Shown in pieces: positions 47,408 through 59,299 of a stretch of DNA of 64,000 nt; position 1 is the stretch's first letter, and every line of letters begins with the position of its first letter. Made by a program: the position numbers and the translations under genes. The notes under the pieces are model-generated. The model did no database searches, was not told where the DNA came from, and was given only the letters and a program-made list of their open reading frames with translations. Source of the DNA: Pelobates cultripes (taxonomy: Eukaryota; Chordata; Amphibia; Anura; Pelobatidae); assembly GCA_933207985.1 (NCBI GenBank), contig OW240920.1, positions 134,356,317 through 134,420,316 of the forward strand. The letters are read 5' to 3'.

Positions 47408-48110
47408 GAATCCTGGGAAAAAAGAATTGTTCAAGATTGAACACAAGACAGAACATAAACATTCTGGTTTATTTCAGTCTGCTATTCATATTACAGCACT
47501 GTCAAAAACATAAAAATTAAATTTTTGAGGAAGAAAAAAAAACAAAAAAAAAACACTAATTTTACCTGCATATGGCATAACTTTTCATTTTATTTTTTTT
47601 TTAAGAAAATAACAATTTGGTGCTTTTAGTACTTTCACGTAGAACAGTGAGAGGTCGTGAGACATCAGCAACAGAGATGTAAAATGTAAACCAAAATAGA
47701 TTGGGAGGTAAAAAAAAAAAAAAAAAAAATTATTTTAAAAGTTTTTTAAAAGCACTCCTCAAACTTTTGTCAACTACGGCAGCTCACCGTTTTGTGGAAA
47801 ACATCAAAGTTGCTCACTGGTCACAAATATTTCATTTTAAGAAAAAAAAATAAAAATCAGCATAGAATAAACATAAAAACGTAATGCTAATGCATTTTGG
47901 AATGTTAATTTAATGTTTACCGGTATATGAAATTCAAACAGCTGCCATGTGTGACTCTGCAACATATGTCTTTGCTTGTCAGAGGTCCTGGTGATATCAG
48001 AGATCCTTAAGAATTAATTACCCTGTTTCAAGGATGCCAACAGTCTGTTCTTAAACCTGTGAGATGATCAATACAACTTCAGGCTTTGGTCCAGCACAAT
48101 CCATGGAGCT
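47408..48110 (-). other. MED22: MED22 3' UTR region
   Basis: Downstream of the MED22 stop on its strand. Minus-strand AATAAA signals are complementary to 47589-47594 and to about 47468-47473; either could end the transcript. Homopolymer A and T runs are frequent. No other gene was seen. Confidence 0.45.
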
Positions 48111-50225
48111 CTAGGGGTGGTCTGGCATGCCAACCCCGTGGCCGTTTAGGTGAGGAGACGTGTGGATCTGGCTTGCAGCGGCACTTCCCTCTGCTGTCAG
48201 GCCTACGGGGGACTCGGAGAGATCCTGCGGTGAGGGTGTTGTGTTCTCTCGGTTCCAGTATGCTTCACATAGGGGGAGGTCGCTAGGGTCACACACACTA
48301 GAGCTTACCCAATGCAAACACAAATGCAAGCACGGAAAGCAGAAAGTGTGTCCAGGGCAGCAGCAAGATGCAAGAGAAGAGAAAAAGAGGGGAGGGATAT
48401 AAAGAAAAAAAAATAAACAAAGCAAGACAGAAGCAAAGCATTAAGAAAATAGCAGCAGAAAAACACTTTCTTTAACCACAGAGATAATGTAAGAGTGCAG
48501 ATTGAGGATTTTCTTTCTCTATATAAATTGTGCCACTGAAAATACAAATAGTTAATGTTAAATCAATAAAGAGAAAATAGAAATTGTATTTTTTGCAGCT
48601 TAACACAATTCCTTATAGGGACCATGCTAAGACTCACAATGTACCAAGCAACATGAGCATTGGAAGTCTTCCTGCAATGTGGAGTACAATCCTCAAGGTG
48701 GTGCCAATAAGCAAGGACACAATGTAAATACATTCAAAGTGGCACTGCCATTAGGTAGACAAGTAATGCATTTGCCTCGTGGAATAGAGGTGACAGGTGA
48801 TACACAGACACCGCGTGTTACACTAGATTAGGCCAAGGGTAAGAATCCAAAGGGGGTATAATAAAAAAACACAAAAAACCTAAAGTTAATCTTGTTTCTA
48901 AACCCCTAATCCTAACTCAACTGTGAGCTGGGATTTGTGTTAGTAGATGTTTAGGAGAACGATTGATGGTAGGCGGTGGTGGAGTAGGCCTTGGGGATCA
49001 AGGATTATTATTGAGGGGGTTAGTGACCTCATTTGTGGGTGTTTAAATGAAAGGTTTAGGATGGCTTATTAAGAGGTAATGGGCAGGTTTAGGGTTAGGG
49101 GGTTATGGGCAGTCAGATTTGTTACTAGGCAACCTAGCAAGAGCATAAATACACATTTATTTATATATATTTTGATACATATTATCAGTAAGAGATGGAC
49201 TCCCAAATCATGGAACAAGGGAACTGTATTTTGAGGGGCAGTTAAAGTGCCTGAGAATTCAGTGCCTACAGATACAGATTTAAAGCCATAACAACCAATT
49301 TGGAAAGATTCTACCCATCAGCTAAATGTTTAGTTTGGCATGAAATTTGAAATCCACTCTGGATTCAATTTGCATTTCCAACAATTCACACTTGAACAAC
49401 CCTATAAGTATTACGTCAGGGAAATCTTAGGAAACAGTCTATAGAAGATGCACTTATAGAATAAAGAAACTTAAAGACGGTCACTCCTTTCTGATGCAGA
49501 TTGGCTATTAGACTACTATGTCGATCTCATGGAGAATTGTCCTTTAAGAATATTATATGAACACTCCAGGCACCATAACATCATCCTCGGAATTCAGTTG
49601 TTGGAGTGCGAGCAGGTCCCTAGGTACTGGCTTGCCTCCAGGGGTTCAACTGTTAACGAATGTTTAACACCAAAGTCTTGAATCCGGTGCCCCATCAGCT
49701 ATGCCCAGCTATTTCCCAGGAAGCCTCAGACTGGGAGCCACTCATAGGCTGAGTGTGTCAGCTGAGGCTCTCAGCCAGTCTATAGTCCCCATTTACAAAT
49801 TGGGAAACGTACATACGCTCTCAGAAGTTCCCAGTCAGAGGATACCTGATGCAAGTCTCGGACTGCAACGGAAGTAGCTGAGCAGAGCTGATGGGTGCTG
49901 GATTCAAGACATTGGGGTTAAACCATTCTTCAACAGTTTAATCCTTTGAGCAAAGTCAGCGAACAAGACGTCCATGCACCAGAACAACTTCATTCCAATG
50001 AAAGTCGTTAAGGTGCCCAGAGTTAGCTTTGGAGCAGGAGTAGAGCGTGGGTATTGCATTACCATGACACCAGCATGCCTCTGATCTTAGCAGCAATGAC
50101 ATGCAGTAAAGCCTTACAGCTCCGACAGCAAATTTATATAATTTAGGTTTATGCTTCTCAAGAACTTACCTGTTTAGGTGAACCTGGCAATAAAGGTTCA
50201 AGTTAAATAACCTCATCTCCAAAAA

Positions 50226-50274
<49 letters not shown>

Positions 50275-53200
50275 CATACATACATATATACATACACACA
50301 CACAGATGGAATATTTTCTTTTTATATTGATGTCAGATTGTGTCTTTGGGCTGTAGTACCCATAGATTGCACTGCTCATCATCCCAGCAAAAAGTATGCT
50401 TGGTTAACGCATTCTGAGATGGGGACCAGTACATTGCTGGTATTAGAATCTCCCTGACTAGAGGATACAAATCCTCCCTAAATATATTACATTTTTCTAC
50501 AGACTTTGCACATGATTTGGCTCGCACCGTGTGTAGGTGAAATTGCACTGCTCGCCCGAAACATATATCTCCCATTTATGAAAATATATCCATTTAATAG
50601 CTTAAAATATGGCGCAGAAGGGTCATTCAGTGTTAATACATGGATTACTTTATTTAAATATAGATTCATATATTATATAAGCAAATACTAATATAGATCA
50701 TATACAATAAAAAATAAAAAAGAATTTGGATTTTGGGGCGAATTATAGATTAAGCAAAACTGTGAATTAAGAGCACACCAATAAAGAATAATTTTATAAA
50801 ACAAAATATATGTATATAATTACTGCGCCATCATCATTTCTAAATTTCCTATTAAAACAAGATAGGCAAAGAATCCCCATTGCTATAATTCTGTTACACT
50901 TGGCGATGCCACCCAGATGGTAAAAGAATGTGAACTTAAAGGACCACTATAGGCACCCAGACCACTTCAGTTTAATGAAGTGGTCTGGGTGCCTGGTCCA
51001 GCTAGGTTTAACCCTTTTTTCTATAAACATAGCAGTTTCGGAGAAACTGCTATGTTTACATTAGGGTTAATCCAGCCTCTAGTGGCTGTCTCACTGACAG
51101 CCGCTATAGGCGCTTCCGCGCTCCTCACTGTGATTTTCACAGTGAGAAGACACCAACGTTCATAGGAAAGCATTGTAAATGCTTTCCTATGAGACTGGCT
51201 AAATGCGCGTGGAGCTCTTGCCGCGCATGTGCATTCAGCCAAGAAGGAAGAGAGGAGGAGGAGGAGAGCTCCTGGCCTGGCGCTGGAGAAAGAGGTAAGT
51301 TTAACCCCTTCCACCCCCTAGAGCCCGGCGGGAGGAGGACCCTGAGGGTGGGGGCACCCTCAGGGCACTATAGTGCCAGGAAAACTAGTGTTTTCCTGGC
51401 ACTATAGTGGTCCTTTAACATGGGCATGGCCTCGTAAAAACCCCCAAATGCCACAGGCTAAACTATATAGCTAGAGACCCTTTGTTCCATTAAAAGGGTC
51501 AATAATGCTGTAACCCAATTAGTGCATCCATTTATTGGACATACATGACAAGGGTTAAAATAACAAAATTTTAAAAGGCAACATTATTATGATAAAGTAT
51601 GATTAAAAGGACAAAATAGCCACTGTAACGGCTCCATCTCACCGAAGTGTCTGGAGCCCAAGCAGCAGTGGGCTGCAGTGATTGTTGGAGAGTATCAACA
51701 ATCACTCTCAGCCAATCATAATGTCAATTGCAGGTATGAACTGGCATGGGTAAGAACGATAACTTAGCCATACCTGAAGTGGGGGCTGGGCCGTGGGCAG
51801 GTGAGGAAAATCATTCAATGTTAAAAGTGCTCAATATGGATTTAAAATTAAATGCATGGAAAGTAGTAGGGAACACCAGGCACTATAACCACTTCAGTGA
51901 GATGAAATTAATTTAGTGCCCAATATGACCCTTTAAAAGGCACAGGTACCATTTATATATGAAGGCACGAATTGGTAAAATCATATAACTAATGACATTT
52001 AAACAGTCTCCCATACAAAAAAAATAAAAATACACAAAAATTGCACTTGTCTAAGTGAATGTTGCAGGAGTGCATAACCAGGTACCAGTAACAAACTGAC
52101 AAGTAATTTGAGTCTCACTGAGAGTTACTGAAATAAAACTGAACAATTTATGGCCTGTTTGTTTTGCACAAATATTGTTGTTAGCAAGTTTAAGTTAAAA
52201 ATAGAAGATTCCCATTTAGAAAACCCATTCTCCATTTAATACTAATAATTATAAAACAAAATGATTAGCCATTCTGGCTTTAGAGACAATTGACAAAGGG
52301 AGGGGAGATCCAGAGACCAGGTGTGACAGCAGTGGAACCATCCTACTTGCAAACTTTCCCCAAAAAACTAAATTGCCAGTTTTATGTGTATCATTCTCCC
52401 CCCAACCCCTTGTGTGTGTGTGTGTCTCTTTTTTCCTTTTCCCACCCCCTCTGTGTGTCTCATCCTTCAAAGCACCTGTGTGTAGCTCTTTCTCCCCTCC
52501 AGCCCTTCGGTGTGTCTACTTTGTGTCTTCCACCCCCATCCACTTTGTTTGCCTCTCCCCTTTCCCCATTCCCTCTGTGTCTCTTTGCCCCCCATCCCAC
52601 CCCTAGCCCCGTGTGTCTCTATGCCCCCCATCCCACCCCTAGCCCCGTGTGTCTCTATGCCCCCCAACCCCCTGTGTCTCTTTGCCCCCAAACCCCTGTG
52701 TCTCTTTGCCACCCTCCCATCCCATCTGTGTGCTTATTGGTCGTTGTCCCAGCCCATCTGTGTGCCTTTTTGTCCATTACTTGTCTCACCCAATTTTTCC
52801 CACCTGTACCTGCTCAACATGTCTTATTACCCAACTACAGACACAATAGTTTACAACTGTAGTAAATTAAAGTTTCCAAAATCCACAATAGACTAATATT
52901 AGTTATCCCTGTGATATTTAGCCATCACTGAATTTGTGAGTATATGTTTTGCTTGAAAAAAAAAAAAAAGAAAAAGGGGCAATGGTTTTACTCTAAATTA
53001 AAACCTATTGCTCTTCTACCAAGCGGGGTTTAATTCTACTCGGACTATACCTGTATATCAATATGACAATGAGTCACTGCAGGAGCAGGTACAGACGATA
53101 CTTACATTACTTGACTCCCAGTAAGGCATTTTTAAATATCAACTTCCGCACACCTATGTCATTATACATAGCCCATGACTTAAAAATTACATAAAGTATT

Positions 53201-55504
53201 TTCTAAAATAAAACAACCCTTTTGTTTGCGTTTTGGATAAAACCTTTTGTATGTTGAAATGAGCAAAAAAATAAGTAAAAATAAAAAATTAAAAAATAAA
53301 GTTAATCGCTCATTAAATTCCAGCTTTTAAAAAGTGCGTTTTTCAGGAAAATCAGAAAAAGAAAATAAATTGCCTTAGCCACCATCTTTTAGATGTGGGC
53401 AGAACATTTTGTTAAGTTAACAGTTTTTTTTTGTTTTTTTTTTGTTTGTTTTTTAAAAGCAGGACAATGTTGCAACATTTTATATCTTCCCATAGATGTA
53501 GAAGGCATCAGTGAGTCTCTGTAACAAGTTCCTATTTATACCTGGAGGAGTAATATTCCTCTTCAAGTTCATACAGATCTATAGCGATCTCGTCCCGCAG
53601 TGATATCAGTTTCTTGTCACATTCGTCCTGGAGACCCCGCAGCTGCTGGTTGCGCTGATTAATGGCTTCATTCACAGAGGGGAAATCATTCAGAATTAGG
53701 AACTGCTTGAGGTCAGACACCAGCTTCATGAGGGACTCACCTGCTCGCACCTGCAAAGGAGACGTCAAGCAATTAAAGGAAGCAGTATTAGGGGAGCCAA
53801 AACCTTATGATGACCAATGAAGGATAAAGAGTTCGGTCAACACAGCTGCAGGCTTGTAGATAGCCGGCTCCTAGTAACATTATATCAGAATCTGCCAGTG
53901 AATAAACAGATTGCAAATAGGAAAATTTAAGTCCAACTGGTTAAAGGTGCACTCAAACATCATAACTATAGTGAGGTGTAGTGGTTATGGTGTTAAGAGG
54001 GTGTGGGACCTGTCTCAGTTCTTTTGTCAAATCACTTCTGAGCTGGGGTAATTATCTACAAACATAACTGCAAATTCCAGAATCTGCAGATAGAGACACT
54101 CCTGAAAAAAAAAAAAAACCTAGCCAACATATAGTGAAGGGATTATATAGTATAACATTCAGAGCAACAGCCAAACACAACAAAGAATGGTTGTATACAA
54201 GTAGTTAGGGCACTAGTGCTATTAGATAATTTAGCATTAGGTTAAAGGACCACTTCAGCTCAATAAAGTGGTCTGGGTGCCAGGTCCCCCTAGCTTTAAT
54301 CCTACAGCTGTAAACATAGCAGTTTCAGAGAAACTGCTATGTTTACACGGCAGGGTTAATCCAGCCTCTAGTGGCCGTCTTCCTGACAGCAATTAGAGGC
54401 CACTTCCACGATTCACACGGAGTAAATCGCACCAATTTGACGCTGGACTCCGTGAAGATCCCCATAGGAAAGCATTATTCAATGCTTTCCTATGAGCGAG
54501 TTTGAGTGCGCACGCGCCTCTGGCCGCGCATTTGCATTCGGCTCCACTCGATGGAGGAAGAGAGGTCACCAGTGCCGAGGGAGCCCGGCGCTGGATTAAG
54601 GTAAGCAAATAAATAGTTAATTAACCATTTATTAACCGCGGAACGGGGCCCTAGTGACCTAAACGGTGACACGGGCTCTATAGCATTAGGAATACATATT
54701 TGTCTGTGATAATATACTGCTAATTTCCCCAATTCTTATTGGTTTACTTACTATATTAGCCGACCGGACATGCATTTCGTAGTTATCTTGCTCTCCTTGA
54801 GTTGATCGGCTAACCTGATGCTCATCTTCAATCTGCAAGAACACATGAGCGGTCAGGAGGCAAAACCCATTATATACACGCAAAAAATTTTAATTTGTCA
54901 TTTAAAATGGTAATTCACAATTATAAAAAAAAACAAAAACAGGCTGTAAAACTCCCACTAAAAACTATGATAATATAAAAATAAAATAAAAAAAATAAAA
55001 AACTTGGCCTTCTCCTGTTCTGTGGGTAAACAGCAGATTGATAGCACATTCGTGAAAATAAGACGGGGATATTTTATTAGATTTTTCTGATATCCTTATT
55101 TATATCTTTACTTTTGCATGTTATCGCCACAATTTATAAAAATATTGTAAACCAATTATAGCGTGAATTCCTATAAAGCACACAAAGAGCCAGGAAAGGA
55201 TTCAGCCATGAAGACCTGTATAAAACACACTAACTTGGTTTAGTACAGTCTTTTCCCTGTGACTCCCATTCATGACTGTGATGTTCAGAGTGCGTGTGGC
55301 TGTTTCTGACAGCAGTATGGGACATCAGTAAAGTACACCCAAGAAAAATGGTGATATTCTGCATCTACAGAGCATACAGACCTTGGTGGTTTTGATGATT
55401 TCAGTAAAGTTGTCCATAATAGATTTAATATCATCTTTTAACCTCTTGTTGTACGATTGTAAGAGCGTCTCCTTGCTCTGAGGCAGCACTCTCTGCTGAG
55501 ACAT
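48111..55504 (-). CDS. MED22: Mediator complex subunit 22 (Surfeit 5), complete coding region in four exons
   Basis: Head-module subunit of the Mediator coactivator of RNA polymerase II, nuclear. Coding exons are 55504-55382, 54832-54752, 53750-53542 and 48297-48111, giving 199 aa (human is 200). The start is [16 protein letters not shown]. Helical, coiled-coil-prone segments include [38 protein letters not shown], and [16 protein letters not shown] followed by [18 protein letters not shown]. The conserved EEEYYSS lies at the third exon edge. The last exon encodes a low-complexity tail, [18 protein letters not shown], ending GVGMPDHP. The first coding exon has a weak GTCTGT donor. The acceptor before the start codon is probably AAAG|GATG at 55505/55506, with its pyrimidine tract unusually far upstream. 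Only the final acceptor (ag at 48298-48299) is mediocre; the reading frame across it is conserved. Confidence 0.94.
50234..50305. repeat. (TA)n/(TACA)n microsatellite
   Basis: A run of about 35 bases of TA dinucleotides followed by TACA and CA repeats, preceded by a poly-A tract. Confidence 0.95.
50936..51418. mobile_element. Complete TTAA-type MITE in MED22 intron
   Basis: TTAA on both sides (50936-50939 and 51415-51418), with ends TTAAAGGACCACTATAGGC and GCACTATAGTGGTCCTTTAA. It lies in the opposite orientation to the copy at 46099-46599. Confidence 0.85.
52390..52740. repeat. Degenerate pyrimidine-rich minisatellite
   Basis: Variants of 'tgtctctatgccccccatcc' and 'cacccctagccccgtgtgtc' repeat at about 35-bp spacing, cleanest at 52580-52660. 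The apparent long open frames come from this composition. Confidence 0.7.
53532..55504 (-). CDS. MED22: Short MED22 isoform by retention of the third coding intron
   Basis: If the donor after 53542 is not used, the frame reads through YYSS-RYK and stops at 53534-53532. The product is 140 aa made of the first three exons plus three novel residues. I recall a mammalian short form (Surf5A) of the same length with the same kind of ending, which suggests the read-through frame is kept. It lacks the low-complexity C-terminal tail. Use of this form in this species is an inference. Confidence 0.45.
54242..54680. mobile_element. TTAA-type MITE in MED22 intron 2, right end lost
   Basis: Starts TTAAAGGACCACTTCAGCTC and has 'cctctagtggccgtcttcct' and 'aacatagcagtttcagagaa'. 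No TTAA end was found; the family sequence fades near 54680. Confidence 0.55.
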
Positions 55505-55505
55505 C

Positions 55506-56673
55506 CTTTCATTACAGGGTCAAGATATATAGATCGATCAAAACAAATTAAGAAAAAGAAAAAATTAACATAAGGATGAAAATTGAACACCAACAAGATC
55601 AATCATCCATTTTACCCAGGTTTCACAAACAATTACAGAGACAAGAAGTGTGAATGGATTTTGTATTTGTCATCACATATACTTATAAAAAAAATATTTT
55701 AAGGATGCGAGCGGGAGGCGATGGTGATGAATGGTGATCCAAAGAAAAGAATAAAAAATACAGATAACATTTTAATTTGCCGCAACAAGTTAGGTTGACT
55801 GGTTCTGAAAAACCTTTGCAATATATCCTCAGCAAGTTTATAAAATTATTGATAGGTGGTTTAAGCAGTTTTCTTGCTTAGTGTGTCCATTTAAAAACAC
55901 AAAAGTTCTGCATACACATTTTTTTTCTCCAGCTACTTGTAAACATTTAACCAAATCATTTCCTGGACACCTACCGCTTCTCTGTGTGGATAAGCAGTAC
56001 CGAATGCAGCATTCATATAACGCAAGAGGAAAATAAAACTAAACAAGGCAGCTGGTTTGGAATATCGGATCACTTTTTTTATTACCCGATTTCCTTCCTC
56101 AACACTGAAATGTTACCTACTGCAGGAAGCACTTTTCATGCATTGCCCATCAACACAGAATATTATCACCATTTATATAGCACCAACATATTCCGTAGCG
56201 CTTTACAATATTATTAGGTGTAGCCTAGTAAAAGCCCACACAGCCAATACTTCTTTAACAGAAAAATCTCCAGTCTCTGTAAAGGTTCTGAAAGCATTGA
56301 TTGTTAACCTTGGCACCCCAAATACTTGTTTCCCATGGTGCTCAGCCAACATTAAAGGGCAAGCATCATGGGTAATGTAGTCCACAAAAATCTGGGGTAC
56401 CAAGGTTTGCTATTACTGAGACTGTAGGGGTGATAGATAATAAAAAAAAATGTAAAAAAAAAAATAACTTTGGGGAAAAATTTTAAAAAATATAGAGAAA
56501 TACCAAGATTTAGGTCTATATTCAAAGAGCAGCAATGTGAGATTTTACAAAAAACAGATTATAAATTCATATTAAACTATGATGCAGGCATTTTAGTACT
56601 CCCTATACACCTACAGGGGAGTATATTAATCCCAGCAGACACCTGGGCTGAATATTAGAACGTTGCAATATAC
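55506..56673. other. MED22: MED22 5' intron
   Basis: Lies between the inferred non-coding exon and the start-codon exon. It contains a minus-strand CR1/L2-like tail (about 56163-56216) and a palindrome-like repeat (about 56305-56410). No other gene was seen. Confidence 0.4.
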
Positions 56674-56825
56674 CTGGATAGAATGCACACTCCAACTCTG
56701 CACAATGCAGGATCAAAGTAACCTGCTGCTCATCCAAACCCGCCCACCCCTGTTTCCGATTGGCTCAGGGGTTCCTGTTCAGACATTCTATTGGCTGTCT
56801 TCGCGTGGCAATCATTCTCCCTGTT
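56674..56825 (-). promoter_or_regulatory. MED22: Candidate MED22 promoter and 5' non-coding exon
   Basis: On the minus strand this block has two CCAAT boxes (plus-strand ATTGG at 56790-56794 and 56759-56763) and a GC/KLF box (complement of 56739-56750). About 65 bases further on is a donor, ATCCAG|GTATAT, with exon edge 56674. That is the normal order and spacing of a TATA-less vertebrate promoter followed by a short first exon. It lies 1.2 kb upstream of the MED22 start codon and points the right way. Exon limits are inferred. Confidence 0.5.
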
Positions 56826-57780
56826 TCAGGTTGAGTTGAAGTAGCACTCAGACTGTTAAAGTGACAGTACCTGTTTTTGATTGGCTGGAAACAGCAGCCT
56901 TTTTTCAGCTTTACAACATTTCAGTATTAATAGGGGTTTATTCATTAAACAGGGGACTGTAGTAAATGTAAAAAAAAAAAAATAGCAAAATTCACACTAT
57001 ACCAGCCAGGCTGTGTAGGAGTTTTTTTGTTTGTTTATTTTGGTTTTATTTATTATTGCAACCAAAAAACTGTGTTTAAAAACAATATATATTTAAAAAA
57101 CACACTGGGTTTGGTTAAAGCAGAGGTAGTCAACCTTTTAATACGTACCGCCCACTTATATATCTGTTTTGATGGTAAAAATGTCCTTACTGCCCACCAG
57201 TGCTGCATTAACTAAATTTTTTTGCGCAAGTGCGGATGTCCAGTCTTTTTTAGTAGCCACTTAGTCACAAACACTGGTCAAAGTTAGCATTTATATTTGT
57301 TTGTGTTTTAAAAATGCAAAAATCTATTATGAATGCTAGCTTTGGCCAGTGTTTGTGACTAAGTGGCTACTAAAAAAGACTGGACATACCCCATTTGCAA
57401 TACCTTGGGTTGTCTACTATTGCAAATGGTATGCCATCATGGGGGTAATTCTCATTCCTGGGCTACCATATGCTCTCAAAGGCAACATAACCAATCTGGT
57501 GAATTTCAATCTAAAAAAAACACTATAAAACCTGTACATACGGGGTACTGTTTTACACGTGAGAAATCGCTGAATACAAATATGTGTATTTTATTGCAGT
57601 AAAAACATACAGTATTATGACATTCCCAGTTAAAATGTCACGTAGAACTAAAAAAATAAAAAAAATTCTTAATTTCTCACATTTGTTTTATATTTTATTC
57701 GTATTAAATTATGTTTCATAGCTAAATATTTGATGTTAAATGAAAGCCCTGTTTCTCCTGAATAAAATTATATATATAAT
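56826..57780. other. Between MED22 promoter and retroposon
   Basis: No gene. From 57119 ('cagaggtagtcaacctttta') a hAT-like repeat begins. It includes the long hairpin 57233-57388 and a palindromic phrase around 57395-57430 ('atttgcaataccttgggttg'). Confidence 0.45.
57233..57388. repeat. Near-perfect hairpin, arms of about 57 nt
   Basis: The left arm runs 'gatgtccagtctttttta' through 'cactggtcaaagttagcatt'. The right arm is its complement with about two mismatches ('aatgctagctttggccagtg' through 'aagactggacat'). The loop is about 45 nt. Confidence 0.85.
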
Positions 57781-59284
57781 GGGGGCGGAGCCAGACAGCA
57801 GCGCTGACCGGCCTCATATTTTGTGGGTTCTGGGGGAAAAGTGCTAAAACAGCAAAAATCACCAGTTTTATGTCTGCATTTCTACTGTTGGACTCTCCAG
57901 GAGACAGAGGGAGATCACAACAGTGGCAATACTCTTGTTCCAGGTCGAGATCGGCGGCTGATAAGGGGAGCAGATGTGAGGCCCACAACAGGCCTACTCA
58001 CAGTTCCTGCAGGGGAGGCGGTTGACCCTTTGGCATGTTGCTGTATCCTATGCCTGCAGTCTCTCCTTCCATCTCTCCCCCCGTGCCGGTGGGGGTTATC
58101 CCAGCGCACTCTACTCATGCTGCAGTGACGGATTGCCAGCGGTATGCCCTCCACCGCAACCAGCATGCAGAGAACAGCAGGGACACCTTGACTGGCGCAC
58201 CAGCAATGGTGGACGCCACATGTGACGGTGATCATCAGGGAGTGCTGGCCGGAGCTCTCTCAATGCTGGACAGCATCTTTGAAGCATTCTGGCAGAAGCT
58301 ACACCTCAGATGCCCACAGGCCCTTCTAACCCGCTCACCTGGACAATCATCTTGTTGTCCTCGGGGTCATCCTGCGGCTACCAACTTGCGGAATAAGCGC
58401 CTCAAGCGGAGAAAGCAGAACCCGAGACGGACTGTGACTAGGCCTGCTCCAGCATCACACAGTGCAAGCCCTAAGATTCCTGAGCGGGCAGCAGACAGAA
58501 GGGGTGCACAGAGGGAGCCAGAGAGGCTGCACAGTTTTCCTGACTTCACACGCACCGCTCCCAAAGTACCGGACCAACAAACCCACGCTGCCTTATGGGA
58601 CTCTGTCTTGCCTGTAGCAGGTATTGGATGACTTTGGCCCTAATCGATTTCCACTCTGCTTGATACATGTATGTTTTTTCTTTTTTTTTTACCTCCTGGC
58701 AGAGGACACAGTGGGCTATTTAATACTGAGCATTGTTTTTGTCATTCACCTATCGGGTCCTGTGGAGTGGGACATTGGCTGGTCAGTAGTCACCCAGCCT
58801 GTATATTAGCCTGTACTCATTATGTTCCTATCCCTCCAACATGTTACATAAATGTCTAGAATGTTTTAGCTTGATTCATAGCATTGTTTTGTCTGCTTCA
58901 TAGACCATTTGCTGCAGCTTGTTTATTCTTCCGTAATGTACACCAATTAAGCAACATCTCCTATGTGCACATTACTTTGATAAAGCCTCACCTATCGTGT
59001 TTTCTTTACTGCATATAGTAATTTAATAACCACCCTATCTGGTGGCACATTATGCTGTTTCTAAGCTACTTAGTGCATATGCTTAACCTGGTTCACTTAT
59101 TTGGGATTTTAACGCCAAGCACCATATCTCTTCTCTGGCTACTATTATAAATAATGTGCATTATTAACGTTATGCCATACAATTGTACTACTATGCCTTT
59201 TGAATTGCTTGCTATAGCTGTTGTGGCTCTGCAAGTCTGTTTGTAACTACAAGCACAACAAAAATAAAGAAATTAAACATTTTT
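57781..59284 (+). mobile_element. Non-autonomous LINE-type retroposon, 1504 bp, perfect 15-bp target duplication
   Basis: It starts GGGGGCGGAGCCAGACAGC and ends in an A-rich 'aaaataaagaaattaaac' tail. It is flanked by identical AATTATATATATAAT (57766-57780 and 59285-59299). Start, tail and target duplication are those of an L1-type insertion that is intact at its 5' end. The interior has one 198-codon frame (58038-58631) with a basic stretch (RNKRLKRRKQNPRRTVTR) but no reverse-transcriptase or endonuclease motif. It therefore looks like an internally deleted or parasitic LINE derivative. Confidence 0.8.
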
Positions 59285-59299
59285 AATTATATATATAAT

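Larger units (their letters stand above)
48298..53541. other. MED22: Large MED22 third intron
   Basis: No exon was seen. It holds a (TA)n/(TACA)n microsatellite (50234-50305), a complete TTAA-MITE (50936-51418), a second MITE-like stretch (about 51600-51930), a telomere-like G-rich phrase near 49080-49110, and a CT/GTGT-rich degenerate minisatellite (about 52390-52740). Confidence 0.5.

Noticed and set aside
49080..49130. Interstitial telomere
   Set aside because: Only a few imperfect GGGTTA phrases within a dispersed repeat.
52290..52896. Overlapping ORFs of up to 190 codons rich in Pro, Ser, Cys and Leu
   Set aside because: They translate a degenerate pyrimidine-rich minisatellite inside a MED22 intron.
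58038..58631. 198-codon ORF as an independent host gene
   Set aside because: It lies wholly inside a retroposon bounded by a 15-bp target duplication and has no recognisable domain.
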